In this document: positions 23,375 through 35,632 of the stretch, piece after piece
Numbering within the stretch: position 1 is the stretch's first letter
Layout of the letters: every line of letters starts with the position of its first letter
Source: Brachypodius melanocephalos
Taxonomy: Eukaryota > Chordata > Aves > Passeriformes > Pycnonotidae
NCBI GenBank assembly: GCA_013398615.1
Contig: VZSR01001854.1
Location: forward strand, 7,949,053 to 8,013,052
Direction of reading: 5' to 3'
Length of the DNA: 64,000 nucleotides
Notes under the pieces: generated by a model
Database searches by the model: none
Told to the model about the DNA's origin: nothing
The model's input: only the letters and a program-made list of their open reading frames with translations
Made by a program: the position numbers and the translations under genes

Positions 23375-24046
23375 CTGTCAAGGAAAGGGTACTTTGCTGT
23401 TGAAGTTTTCACTGGATTTTCAGGTGTTGCTGTAACTTTTTAGTCCTTTGTTTTATCCCATCTATCTTGTCTTTGGCCAAAAGAAAGGAGAGCAGGCACA
23501 CGCTGCTTGTAGGCATTTTTGAAATGGCACAGGAAAGTCTCATTTTGAGTACCTGGTTACCTTTGGAGAACTTAGCTGCATCCTGAGGAAGACAGGTGAG
23601 GGGTTCAGAGATTATAAATAAGCCAGAGCATGACTGCACACATTTAAATGCGATTCATTTGAATTTATGGAATGGAAATAGAAAAGACAACACTGACTGT
23701 GTGTTTATATGTATCCTTGAAGAAGGATCTCCCTGAGACAGCAGTGCTCTTCAGCCATTGCTCTTCCCAACCCTGAGCAGAGCCCTGGCCTGGGCTTGAC
23801 CTTTGCAGTAGGGGGGAGGTTCTGTAGGTGGGTAGTGAGGCCCTTTACTGTAGACACAGGCTACAGATTTCTGATTTTGTCTCTAGCAATTACTTCAGGC
23901 TGCAGAGAAATGCTCTAGATGATGGGTGTTTAGGTGGAGGGTGCAGGGACACAAATATTTGCCATTCTCCTCAGTCCCTCACTCCAGTTAACATGGAGAT
24001 CTCTGACAGTTGTACTGCCAAGGCCAACATTCAGGCTCAGGACTGA

Positions 24047-26459
24047 GTTCCAGCAGTTCTGGCTTTCTCTGTTTGTGCTCTTAGCCCAGGGAAAATGCAA
24101 GGGAAATTAATTTAATAAAGTGTGTCCCAGCAGGATTGCCTTACCTTTGTCTTTTCCCTGATATTAGAGCATGTCCATCATCTATTTTTAGTGTTCATAG
24201 GACCCAGGTAGCTTAGTTGCATGTTCAAGCCCTAAGCTGTCACTTCTGGAAAATATAGGAGGGAAGATAATTTTTTTCATGTGTAGCAAAGCACAGAAAT
24301 ATAAATGTTCTTATGCTAAAAACTTGGCATTTTCATTTCAGTTTTAACAGGGAAAGCTAAGAAACCACTGGATTTACTTAGTAATAGCTATATTTGAAAA
24401 GTGTAAAAGTTTCAAAAGTCTGACTTGTTTAAATACTGTTCTCAGTGTAGCCCCTTGAAGGCTAGATGCTGCTATCTAGAAACTGTGTGATACGTCCTGT
24501 GAGATCTGCCTTGGAGCTGATAACACATATCCTTTGTGTTGAGTGGAATTCAGAAAAGATAGAATTCAGCCTGTCCTTCTGTAAGGGGGTATTCTGAGGT
24601 GCAGGAGAAAGAGGAGCCCAATTGAATTGCATGTTATTTTGTCTTGGTTTCCTCTTGCCTTTCCTACTGTAAGAGATCTAAGTACAACAGTTATCAGATG
24701 ATTTTTTTTTTATTATTCTTTGCAGTGAAATAAATAGAAAAACATTCTATAAATATGAATTCTGTTTATCCAAAATAATGATGAAAGTAATTTTTTGTAC
24801 TGGATGAACAAACATCTGGAGGGCTGTGTGCAGAAAACACCATAGTTGTTGTACACTTGTGCCTACATTGCAGAGACAGTAAAGAATGTATTTAGCTTTA
24901 GCTGAAAAATCTGAAGTGATAATTACATCTGCGTGTTTATCAAACATCTGCAAATTTTTCCATTTCAGTGAACACAGCTAGTGCCTCCCACTGGTTATTT
25001 GTATCCGTCCCTCTGAATCAGTGTCAGGAAGGGCTGAGATTTTTAGAGCAGAAGAATGCAGTTTGCTATTGTGGAAATCACAGAGTCACATGCTGCCTGA
25101 TGAAATGTCAACCATAAGGTTCTTAAGTCTGAAAAATTGTGCAAAAGCAGTATTGGAATAAAAAAAAAAGCAACCCCAAAATCAAACCAAGCAAAACCCC
25201 AAAAATGTGTCTCAAAACATTACATGTCACATTTCTGTGGATAGATTGAGTGTATTTTTTACAAGTTGGTGTGCAAGAAAAATTACTATTAAATATGACT
25301 TTCATGAAGAGTTAAACTTTCTTCAGAGGTTGTTTTCTGTGCAAGTGCAAAGTATAGTTAAGGTTATGTAAATACACAAGATTTTCTTTTTTAAAGCCTT
25401 TTTTGTCTTAATGTAAAAGAATTTGGTGCATTTTTCCTAATAAGATACAGTGCAATTACTATTTCATATTTGATTTTTAAATGGTGAGGAAATAAGGAAA
25501 CATTAAATACAAATTTGAGAGATGTAGGTAATGTAAGTAATAATGTAAAAAATATTTAAACTTCTCTCCCCCCACCCCCACCACCCCCAAAAAAAAGCCA
25601 TCAACTGCCCTACTGTAAAACATAAGTATGTGAAATTCTGCAACTTTTAACCAAGTTAGAGGTTCTGTTTCATCAGCACCTGTGACACACAGTGAACACA
25701 TTCCACATCTGAAATGTTTCATGTAGGATGGATTATCAGATTCCTTCATTTTGAAACTTCATTTTCTTCTGTATGGGTACTTGTCAGACAGGAATTTGTA
25801 TAAAGATTGAAGTAAATAATTGATCTACCATTTTAGAACAACTTAGCAAGTTTTAAAAGATTAAAACCAGATGGGGGTGGTCCATCAATTTAAATATGTT
25901 CAGCATGGTAGACCACTTAGTTTCTCAGAATAAAGAGGTGAAGTGAAGTTAATTACCGTCTTAAAGCCTTGATTTCCTACATATTGTGAAGGAGGAGGTA
26001 TATATGAAGGTGGAAATAAGATTTGATTTTGATAATATTTTCCTTGGAATCAATTCAAGCTGACAGCTTTAAGATCTCAGTTCTGGTAAATGCTGAGCAC
26101 CTGCAACTGTGAGCAATCAGCAGCAGCCAGGAGTGTTTTCCTTTCAGGAGGTCAGGCCCTCTGTGACTAGAACTTCTCAGTGGTGAAGAAAGATGCATGG
26201 ATGGGATGAAAGAGTATGCACATGATGCAAAACCATTTAAGAGGTAGGTATGAGTCATGTTGGTATTATTACATATGTATGCAAAGTTGTCTACTTTTTG
26301 AGAAAATGCAGGCACAAATACAGTTTGTTAGGTGAACAGAAGCTTCCTGAGAAAATAACTGCACATTTTCATAAAACTATGAGGTATTTCTGCATTTGAA
26401 ATGTGAAGAAATGTGATATTTACCTTATGTAAAGCATTTGTGACTTTCTTCTCTGTTAG
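24047..26459. other. Stretch without recognisable gene
   Basis: AT-rich unique sequence. The only notable features are T- and A-rich runs (24703-24716; 25158-25172) and a C-rich tract at 25566-25597. Frames such as 25477-25749 (-) are low-complexity chance frames produced by that tract. Confidence 0.55.
25566..25597. repeat. C-rich tract followed by A-run
   Basis: The run ctctccccccacccccaccacccccaaaaaaaa has four blocks of five or six C separated by one to three bases. On the - strand this has G-quadruplex potential. Confidence 0.75.
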
Positions 26460-26603
26460 GAATGCTTCATGATCATCCAACAGGCAGTGAGGATGATTTG
26501 CTCATGGCAATATCTCACAAGGAGATAGAAGTCTCAGGGTGATGGTATAGGATAGCAGGAAGAAACTTAGTGTTTTCAGGCAGATACTTTAATTTCTAAT
26601 AAA
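26460..26603 (+). other. Low-confidence candidate plus-strand terminal exon with poly(A) signal
   Basis: A strong acceptor (tgtgactttcttctctgttag) precedes 26460. After two bases the frame reads 26 codons (with GSEDDLLMAISHKEIEVSG at the end) to TGA at 26540-26542, and AATAAA follows at 26598-26603. The arrangement of acceptor, short frame, stop and poly(A) hexamer is that of a last exon, but the frame is short and matches no protein I know. Confidence 0.15.
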
Positions 26604-26999
26604 ACAATCACTGCCACAAGTTGTGACAATCCAGTGATGCCTTCTAGAAGCTGATACAGAATATTCTGGTGAAAAAAATAATTCACTGCCCATGGCACAT
26701 AGACTCAAGCAAATGAATCACCACTGAAAGCCTGTGTTTAACAGAGTAGCTATCTAAGTTGATGTTAATAGCAGGCATCCAGGCCTTTAGGGCTCTTAAA
26801 TCCACTTCAGTGAATATTGATTTGGATAATAAGAAATATTTCCTTTGGGAAACACTTGATAAAAGAGCTTAAAGCAAGGGGAAGTGATTTTGCACCGCAG
26901 TGAATGTGAAGAAAGAGAATATTTAGCCAAACAGCAATCTCTGTGATCGGCTGTGTTTCTGACCCTTTGAGCTGCCTCATCTGAAGTGTTTGGGTACCT

Positions 27000-28057
27000 C
27001 CCCTGGAGCCTGGAAGCGCTGCTGCTCTCAGGGCGATTCTGCCCTTGACAGGAGGAATGCTGCTGGTGGTGTGTGAGCTTCCTGAGCCCCCTGGGAAAAA
27101 GAGCAGGGCGTGTTAGCCCGTGGATGAACCCAAGGCTGCTGTCCAGAAGGGCTCTGCCTCTGAGTGGGGCTGCCAGGGTGCTGCTCTGCAGGACAGCGAC
27201 GTGCCCAGAGACAGGAGCTCCATGCCTGCTTCTTCCAACACCCCCAGACCTTCCAGTCTGAAGGTCCAGTCTGCCACCGCTCTGATGATGTGGCAGAAAT
27301 TAGGAATCGTTATGGACAGACCTTGCCTCAAGTTTAGACTTGTTCAGCAGCCCAGATCCTGCCACATCGGCCGTGGGGATCAGGTTCATTGGATGCTGCA
27401 TTTGTGCCAGAACACTGGGGCAGCAAGCATGTTTGGAATGTGTGCTGAGGAGAGAGGTACTGCCAAAGGGAGAGGAAGACAAGAGACTGCTAACAGAGTT
27501 TTCTTATGGAAAAAGGGTGACTTCTCAAGTTATCATGCACGTTTATTTGGACTTGTCTTTTAGTTTGATCTAATGATACTTAAAGTAGAGCTAAATAAAA
27601 ACACATCTTTTTTCTGTCCCCTCTCACCTTCTTCTGCAGTCCAGGCCTGCTTGATGTTTTCCAGAGGCAAGATGAGCGCTGCCCCTGAGGCCTGTGCCCT
27701 CCTCCCTGTGCTGCTGGAACAAGGTGATCATCTGTTTGGGGAGGGTGAGGATGGTGTCACTGAATTCAGAGATGGAGCTACACTAGAAGCATTCCTTTAG
27801 TTCACCCATTTTCAGTAGTCATTTGCTGATACTCAGTTCCCTGAACACGGGCTCTTTGGTTTAATTCCACACCCCTCCCCTTTGCTTTGCATTCCAAACC
27901 TGCCGATGTGCCAGGTGCTGTGAGGGCCCCTATTCAGATGAAGATGAGTTAAAAGAGTCCGAGTGTGTAGGATCTGAGGAAACTGGAGCTTGGTGGGAGC
28001 AATGCCCAACAGCACAGCTGGGAAGACCCCAGGGAATTGTGACTGAAAGGGGTAAGT
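27000..28057. other. GC- and CpG-richer island with several open frames, unidentified
   Basis: This is the most GC-rich kilobase outside the CR1 copies and the 51.6-52.2 kb block, with scattered CpGs (gcgctg, gcgacg, accgct, cggccg). On the + strand it carries a 147-codon frame (27120-27563). It also has a 54-codon frame (27640-27800) after a superb acceptor (tttttctgtcccctctcaccttcttctgcag at 27639), and an open stretch from 27912 to a perfect donor gtaagt at 28052-28057. None resembles a known family. A spliced non-coding RNA or a regulatory CpG cluster are alternatives. Confidence 0.2.
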
Positions 28058-28249
28058 AAAATGTGAATGCAGTGGAGCGTAAGAAGATTTCTGAAAGGTG
28101 GGTTTTGGTACACTGCTGGTGTAACTGGAGAGCTTTGAAAGAGCAGTTAAAGCCAGGCATATGGTAGGGGCACTCTGATAATGGAGTTAAGAGGTTAAGT
28201 GATATGGCAGCAGTGACACGGGACAATTTGTGATTATTTTCAGCATTTT

Positions 28250-28356
28250 AGTCAGATGAGAAAGAAATGGAACAGGTGTGGAGATTAGAAAGGAGGAAAC
28301 AGACAGAGGGCAAGACACAAATAAAGAATTTAGAGGTGGAAAAATGGAGAAGAGGT
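28250..28356 (+). repeat. Purine-rich tract abutting an assembly gap
   Basis: About 107 bases of mostly A and G (gagaaagaaatggaacagg..., ggagaagaggt) run straight into the N run. Long purine tracts are hard to sequence and may be the reason for the gap. Confidence 0.6.
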
Positions 28357-28450
28357 NNNNNNNNNNNNNNNNNNNNNNNNNNNNNNNNNNNNNNNNNNNN
28401 NNNNNNNNNNNNNNNNNNNNNNNNNNNNNNNNNNNNNNNNNNNNNNNNNN
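28357..28450. other. Assembly gap, 94 N
   Basis: Ninety-four N. Unlike the 100-N gap at 16548 the length is not round, so it is probably a size estimated from paired reads. Frames that cross it (28187-28633 -, 28267-28557 +) are artefacts. Confidence 0.97.
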
Positions 28451-28819
28451 TCCTTCAGAATAGAATGTTTCATTTTTTAAAGATCTATGTGACATGCAGA
28501 TGTTTTTTGAGAAAAGTGAAAACCAGATTTTGTGTACAGCAAGTTTCAGAATGGTGAATCTCTCAACTTTCAGGTTCCTGGATATTTCAGGAGGAAGGCA
28601 GAAAAAAAGAGGACAACTGATCATGTGTTTCAAATCAGTTACCTTTGATATGTTTTAAAGAGAGAGGGAAAGAATAAATGTCAACCTTCAAATAGGAGTT
28701 AAGCATGAATAGTCTGGGTAGAGGTATATGACAATCTCATTAGGTAGGCATCTCTCTCATATCTTTGTCAACAACATAACTGACCATTACTAGAAAGTAT
28801 CTTAATAAAAATAACTTAC

Positions 28820-28887
28820 CTTTTGCAATTCTTCTATTTAAGTGCATTTTAGTAAGCACAGAGGACTGGATTGCAGCTATGTCTATG
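28820..28887 (-). other. Low-confidence candidate minus-strand internal exon (68 nt)
   Basis: The - strand has acceptor ttctctcccctctttttgccag before 28887 and donor AAAAG|gtaagtta after 28820, both close to consensus. One frame is open throughout (1 base + 22 codons + 1 base), including DIAAIQSSVLTKMHLNRRI. Splice-site quality is the best of the unidentified candidates, but the exon is short and I recognise no family. Confidence 0.25.
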
Positions 28888-28959
28888 CTGGCAAAAAGAG
28901 GGGAGAGAAGGTTTTGTGGATTCATTGACAAGCACTCAGTCCAACTTGGAATATACAAA

Positions 28960-31900
28960 AGTGCTGATGGGAGAAGGAGAAGAAAAGGTCATGTGAGTTT
29001 GGGTTAGTCCTTGCCTGCAGGATCATATCCACAATCATGAGTGGTCAGTGCCTCGATTTTTCATTTTTACACAGGCCTTGAGGAATGCTTTGAGATGACA
29101 TTTTATACACCTTTTCAAAGGCAGCAGTAGCTTGGAATGAGTGAAACCTTTGAGGGTTTGCGAATCTGTTCTGTGAGGTCACACAAGCAGATTGATTTTG
29201 TGACCTTATAATAAAAAATATCTGGTATGTACAAAAGCCCTGTAATAGGGTTGACAGAAATAGAGATAGTCATGGAAGTAGAATGTAACAGATAGAAGGT
29301 AAAAGTGAAAAGTCAGTAAGGAAAGATACAGCTCAAGTAATTACCCTTCTTCCATTCCTGTGGCAGGCATTGTTACCCATTCTTGTGATTGTTATGTGAC
29401 AGTAGTTGGGTTTTTTTTAAAACATCAATTCAAAAGAAAAGAAAAGAAAGTTCTGGAAGAATGCTTAGAAGTGATAATAATGAGAATTTATGAACATTGA
29501 AATTAATAAAATCAGGTATTATAGGGAGCAGTTCTTAAATTAATCATTATATGACAGCTAGTCTGTACATGGTTTGTATGCTTTCTCATGAAACATTTAG
29601 CCTTCTTTTTCTTCTCTTTGATTACAAAGTCAAAAGATCAGATTGCTGCTTTTTTTTTTTTTTGAGACATTTTAGAGTCTTAGGGTGCTCTATTTTCCAT
29701 CTCGGGTTGTCACCTAATTCTACAGACATGTCTCTTTTGATGGCAACTTTACATGGTACTCTAGTTATCTGCATGGTTTTTGGTTCGGTTTTTCTTTTTT
29801 TATTTTTTTTTAATAACTGCTGTTTTCTCTGCAAGTTGTAGACAGTATAATTTATAATTTACTTGACTTGGTGGCAGCTCTTGGGACTCCAGATTATGGT
29901 GACTTGCTTTTCTCTTGCTTGTTTGTTTTGTCTTGAACCTCAGTAGAGCTCTAATGCGTTTCTCACAGCACATTTCTTGTTGAACACAGCACCAGCAGCT
30001 CCCAGTGAAGCATCATTCCTGATGTTCAGACCTTACAGTGTTCAGTCACAGGCTTCATTTTCTCCTGGCATGCTTCCTCAGACTGTTCATTGCCCTGCCT
30101 TGTGTCTGCCATGTAGGTATGGACCTGTTATGGTTCAGTAAGCCTGTAAATGTTAAAAACAGCACTCGTTCACCATTTCCCCCATGTTTTACCTCATTCT
30201 CCTGGTGAGGGTTGGCTCACTGTGACAAATCCCCCAAACATGATTTAGGACAACTTGTTCCTTGCTCGCATCGCTGTTTCTGATACTGCATTTATCCAGC
30301 TGTGCATTTATCCAACCCAAGCATCCCAGTGGCTTTCAGGTTGAGCTTGTGCTCAGCTGCTGCAAATTTTTCCACAGTTCTTACTGAAATGTTCCTCTTG
30401 ACCTGCCACTGCTGTCTCAGTCAACTCTTGAATATTGCCATACGACTCCAAGTGTACTAACACGTGTGAGAAGAATGCATGTTCTTTGTTAGTGCTCTAT
30501 TTACTATTAATATATATAAAAAAGCAAGTTTTTCTGCCATTTTGGGGCTCTGTTTTTTAATTTAACATTTTATCCAAAACTTCTTACAGTGTTTGACAAC
30601 TGGAAAACATTAATGTCCTCAAAAATATATTTTGGTGTTCTTTGTGAGACACTAATGAATATGAACTACTTGTGCCTGCAACCACCCTGTTGTCCTTTGC
30701 TATGACTTGGCTCAAGTTCAGTTCTACTTGTTTGGTTTCTGTTAGTCTCCTGCTTATTTTGCCATACTTTCAGCTAATGAGAGGAGGTTTGACTGACTCA
30801 GTTTTCCAAATAAATCTTCTGTGAGGATCATTATCAAAAGGTTTCAGGAACATTAAATAAATTCATCTCAATTCACCTTCACAAACATCATTCTTGTGTA
30901 TCTTCTTACATGGTGGATAACTCAAAAGCTGTTTATTTGTTTCTTCACACTTGATTTAGATTAGGGTACTATTTTTTAGACAAAAAATCTGGCATGATCA
31001 GGAAAGAATTTGTTTCAACTTTTTCTGAGAAATTTGGCTTAAATTTTCTGTTTATTTCCTTAGAATAAAGAAAAAGACAAAAATACTTGCACTGCCAGAA
31101 GGTTGCTTACACACATTTATGTAAGGCTTAATTGTCCTAAAAATAATGCTCTTTGATACTACTGGCTTCCTCCCAAGGTCAGAATGAGGGACAGAGATTA
31201 TTGACTTATTATACATATTTTAAGGCATGTAAAAAAGTATATATTTTTGAGTCTTGGCAAATTTGACAGGTGGGGCATCAATTTTTGCTGTAGATATTTT
31301 TGTACTGTTTCTAGAATTATTTGTGACACTTCTGGGGAGGATTGAGGGGTTGATGAGATAATGTGGCTGTTAAAAATTGCGTGCATGGGTGCGGTAACTA
31401 GAGGTGATGGAAATATCTGTATTGCATGACTACATTTTTCTATAACATACCTTGGGTTGACAGTCTTATTTTCCCACTATCATGATAGAATCATGATGGT
31501 AAAGTCATGTTTTAAGGGTAATTACGTGAAATTGATTTGATTAGATCATTTCAAGTCATGCTTCTTTCTGGCCTTCCATGGAAAGAAGATACTGAGCTAC
31601 AATCAATATTGTTTGCTTTCTCAATTATTATGTGTAAATTCAAGTCTAGGCTTTTGCAATTCAATTGCAACAACCCTTACATTACCACTCACCAATCATC
31701 CATGAAGACACACTACTTCTTCCCACTACTTCTTGCTTTTGATTGAAGGGAAATTAATGAAATAAATGAAGAAATAACTTGATTTCTAAATGATATTTAC
31801 CTGAGAGCACTTATGAATGTACTGGAAGTGTTGTGACATATTTAAATGATTTGTAAGTTGAAATGTAACTTCTCAGTTTTCACAGCCACCTTGCAGCTTA

Positions 31901-32080
31901 ATTGATAGAATGAAAACTAAATGCAAAGCCACCACCATATATTTCTGCCTTCCAGGAATATTTCAGGCTAAATAAAAATCACTGTTGGGATGGCTGATAG
32001 TCTAACTTATGATTTAGGACCATAGAAACAAATTTTGTTAGATTGTGGTAACTCTTAGAAATTTTCTTTACAATCTACAA
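28960..32080. other. Stretch without recognisable gene
   Basis: Unique AT-rich DNA with a T14 run at 29650-29663 and a T-rich patch near 29790-29812. The frame at 29551-29841 is built on these T runs (poly-Phe) and is not a gene. No repeat family or exon is recognised. Confidence 0.55.
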
Positions 32081-32240
32081 TTTGGGGTGGTTTTTTGGGG
32101 TTGTTTTTTTGGGTTTCTTTTCTTTTATTTTGTTTTGGGTTTTTTTTGTTGTTGTTGTTGTTTTGTTGTGGGTTTTTTGATTTTTTGTTTGTTTGTTTGT
32201 TTTGTTTTTTTGTTTGTTTGTTTTTGTTTGGTTTTTTCCC
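32081..32240 (+). repeat. T/G-rich low-complexity array
   Basis: About 160 bases made almost entirely of T and G, including (GTT)n and (GTTT)n runs and several GGG/GGGG blocks. The paired frames across it (32055-32531 -, poly-Lys/Asn/Gln; 32045-32400 +, poly-Phe/Cys) are translation of low-complexity DNA, not genes. Confidence 0.9.
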
Positions 32241-34773
32241 TCCTATTATATCTAACTTTCTGGAAAAAAAAGATGAATGTATGTGCAATGCTGTGACCTG
32301 TCTGTTTTTTGATCTTATGGAACAAACAGCACTTGACATGGCTCTGGTGGCTCTGTGGCTTTTTAAAAAACTGTCTGCAGTGATTTTGCAGGTAAGGTGA
32401 ACCTGCAGTGTTATTTCTTTACTAGGTGATGTATTTTCTGACTGTTGTATCTTCTTATGGCCTTTCTTTTTTGGTTCTGGCTGCTCAGATCTCATCAGTA
32501 CTTCTCTAACGCTGCTGGGGGAGACCTTCAAAACTCTTGAGGACTTCTTTATTTAACTGAAAGCCTTCAAGTAGCACTCCTGGATTGATTTGGCTGCTGC
32601 TATTGTGCAGCTCAGTGTGCGAAATGGTCTAAAAATCAGAAGATGATACCCTTCCTGCACTGATGATAATTCTCTTGCATCCCACTTGTCCCTTTTTATT
32701 TAACAGTGTGGATGTAGTGCCGGTAAGAGATGTTCTTTTGATAGTGCTGGGGAAGAAGATTAACTAGAAAAAATGACTGTCATATATAAATGTGCAAGCA
32801 TGCCTCTCACCTCTAAGCACATGAGAGGTGGAAGTTTAATGAATTTTCTTAGAAACAGAAATTAGATTAATCTCTGTGGTCCATGTAGGTCTGGTCTCCT
32901 CACCCAGTGTTCTAACTACTGCAAAGTGCATTGGTAAGTTAATTTTGAGACAGAGAAACACATTGCATCCACATGCCACCACTTGACCTAAATGGAAATA
33001 GAATTTAATCCTCACTGGCAGGCAAAACACACACCTCTGAGGTGATTTGCTGTGCTCTTGGGACAATGCCAGTAACATTTCAGAGAATGTTGAAGTTGTC
33101 TCGTTGAACATGGAATGCAAGAGGAAAGGTTACTTCTGTAAATCCTTATTCCAACATGGATCAGCTTTCACAGTCACAGGCCACAGTTTTAGGAGAGCAC
33201 AGCGTGTGTTCCATGTGTAGCTGTCCCAGGCTTCTATCCCTCGAGCTAACAGAACTGTGGTAACAGGTCAGGGTTTCTCTCTCATGTGTGAGGTACCTGT
33301 AGAGACTGTATCACTAAACCTTGGTTCCAAGGCTAGGGGTTCTGGTAGCCAGCACGTTTTCCAACACTGTGCTTTTAACATTGGCCTCGCTTTCTGGCAA
33401 GGTATAGAGTGGTGGCTGGAGCAGTGTTTATAGACAGACTTGCAGCATATACAGGTCTGAAGGTGTGGCCTCTTTGTTCTGAAAGTAATAGGGGAAAAGT
33501 CATTAAATTGAAGTCCAATTCCAGTCTCCAGTATGCCTGGAGTGCCTTTGGGCACCATGTCATTTCTCTGAGTGGGAAAAGGTGTGAGACACCGTTGCAG
33601 AGGGAGGTACAAGCCTCACCAGCCCATTTGTGTAGGTGCCATGAGCAGAGGTGCCAGGGGTCTTTATACAGGTCTGTAGTGCACACTGGGCAGCAATACA
33701 TGGCATCCTCCCCAGACTGGAGGCAGTTTTTTGGGGGAAATTTTCAAACATTTCTGAAAAATAGTGTTTTCTTCCATTAAGCATTGTGACTACTGAACCC
33801 TGTAAACAAATACTGATGAGGGCAGAACACCCAGGGTGAGCTCTTAAATGGATATTCTTTCAACTGAATGTGGGGCACTCCAGCACATCGTTATTGTAGA
33901 CACATTATCTTTTTCACTGGCTGCCTTTTGCTTCCCAGAGCTGAACAGCATGTTGCATTGACACTTTCTTCTTTGTGCTTTACTTCCTCTTCTGAAACTC
34001 TGCAAAAATATATTTATTACATATCCTTTGGCAGAAAGTTGATTTCCTGTGGCTTGTCCTGCCTTACAAAGATGTGTATCATTGTCCTGGAGCACTGGTC
34101 CTATCACTGGGTTGTAAATAGTGAGCTCTCAAGAATCCTTTTATGGGCCTGTGACTTCTGAAAGGAAGAGGAAACTAATGATTTTCTAAATGTCTTTTTC
34201 TCCACCCTATAGATCTCCTTCCAGAAAACAAACCCTAGAGTCCATTTCATAAACTTTTCTGAATTGCAGAGTTCAACCATGTTGTCTATGTGCCAGAGGG
34301 ATGTAGGGGCTGGGGAGAAAAGGGTAGAGTAGATTTCTAAGGAAGATAAGATTCATTCTCAATTTGGAAGAACAATTACTCTAGCTATGAGTAAAGAACC
34401 AGACAGGGTGGGCTAAAACAAAATTGAATATCAGTTCTCTATGGAGCTGGATGGTTGCTAAACCGTAGGAGCAATTTCTGGACAACAACCACAACTACCA
34501 ATTTCAGGCTGTGAGTGCCTGTAGCGGAAAGGTGGTGAGAATATTATGTACATTCTTGTTTTGTTGGTTATGGAATGAAAACTTGGCCAGGTGTTGGTTT
34601 TCTTTTAAAAATTAACCAAATCCTGAGCAAACCCTCAGTAACAGGATTTTTCTTCTTGAGGAATTAATAGATTATAATTGGCACATACGTACATACCTGC
34701 CAACTAATTTCTGTTCAGTGTGAGCATTTCTCTTTGATAGCTGGAGAGCAGCAGTGCTGTGGGTGGATGCTGG
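32241..34773. other. Stretch without recognisable gene
   Basis: Mixed-composition unique DNA. Four overlapping frames around 33268-33784 are open on both strands, reflecting slightly higher GC with few stops rather than a recognisable protein. TTTATT (AATAAA on the - strand) at 34013-34018 could be the poly(A) signal of the candidate exon at 34774-34896. Confidence 0.5.
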
Positions 34774-34896
34774 CTATTCCTGCACCAGGGCACTCCTGCC
34801 ATTCTCCATTACTCTCTGCAGGTGCTGGATGCCATCCCTCAGCTGTGAGAGAGCTTCCTCTGGCAGCTCTCCAGTCTCGTGTGGAAAGCGTCCAAT
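34774..34896 (-). other. Candidate minus-strand terminal coding exon (41 codons with stop)
   Basis: On the - strand a textbook acceptor (ggtgacattctttttctattcag) precedes base 34896. The frame then reads IGRFPHETGELPEEALSQLR followed by an amphipathic, helix-like segment (GIQHLQRVMENGRSALVQE) and stops at TAG (34774-34776). The composition (alternating hydrophobic and charged residues, frequent CTG/CAG/GAG codons) looks more like coding DNA than its surroundings. I cannot place the peptide in a family. The other two minus frames are also open here, so chance is not excluded. If real, the gene's earlier exons lie to the right. Confidence 0.3.
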
Positions 34897-35172
34897 CTGA
34901 ATAGAAAAAGAATGTCACCAGGCCTTGGATGCATGGCATCCAGGCAGGCAGTAAACAGGGTTACAAGCAACTCTCTATATGTGTGCAGTTTCCTTGAAAC
35001 CTTAGCCTTAATTAGACACAACCAAGCTGAGAATAATGACAGTCTGTTAGGCGTTTTATGACAACTTCACTTTTATCTACAATAGATAATTAGTTTGGCT
35101 GGAGTTTTGCCACTCACAATTTCATCCTTCTAATTGGTATTTTTCTGATATTTGAATTTTAAGAAGTTCAGA

Positions 35173-35188
35173 TTTTTTTTTTTTTTTT
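35173..35188. repeat. T16 homopolymer
   Basis: Sixteen uninterrupted T. Confidence 0.9.
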
Positions 35189-35632
35189 AATTAGGAAAAC
35201 TTCCTCGGTACTCTGTATAAATCTAGACAAGGGTGAAATTTGAGTAACTGCCATTTAAATCTCCTTGAAAGTGACCTGATCTTACTGTATTTTGAGATTG
35301 TATTTGATGAGATAAAGATAACTGAAACTGGTGGGGTCTAGGCACGAAGATGAATGTGGCAGGTTGGTGTGTCTTGTGCTGCTTTGGGGAGCATGAAAGG
35401 TGGAGGTGCTGAGGATCTCAGCAGTGCACACAAAGCAGAAGGCTGAGGGCTGGCACCCACTGGAGGCTGGAATGAGCTCCTGTTATTACACCATCTATCT
35501 TAACTGCTCCTGAACTCCAGGCCATTGTACCTAGTCTCTCAATTTTCTATTGGGCAACTTAGCAAGAAGGAGAGAAAGTCATTCACTTTCGAGTTTTGTG
35601 ATTTCTCTACTACTGTCCATAATGCAGCCCAT

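Noticed and set aside
28187..28633. 148-codon minus-strand and 96-codon plus-strand frames
   Set aside because: They cross the 94-N gap, and the visible parts show no family.
29551..29841. 96-codon hydrophobic plus frame and its lysine-rich antisense
   Set aside because: They are driven by T runs, with no splice support or domain.
32045..32531. 158-codon Lys/Asn/Gln-rich minus frame and Phe/Cys-rich plus frames
   Set aside because: They are translation of a T/G-rich low-complexity array.
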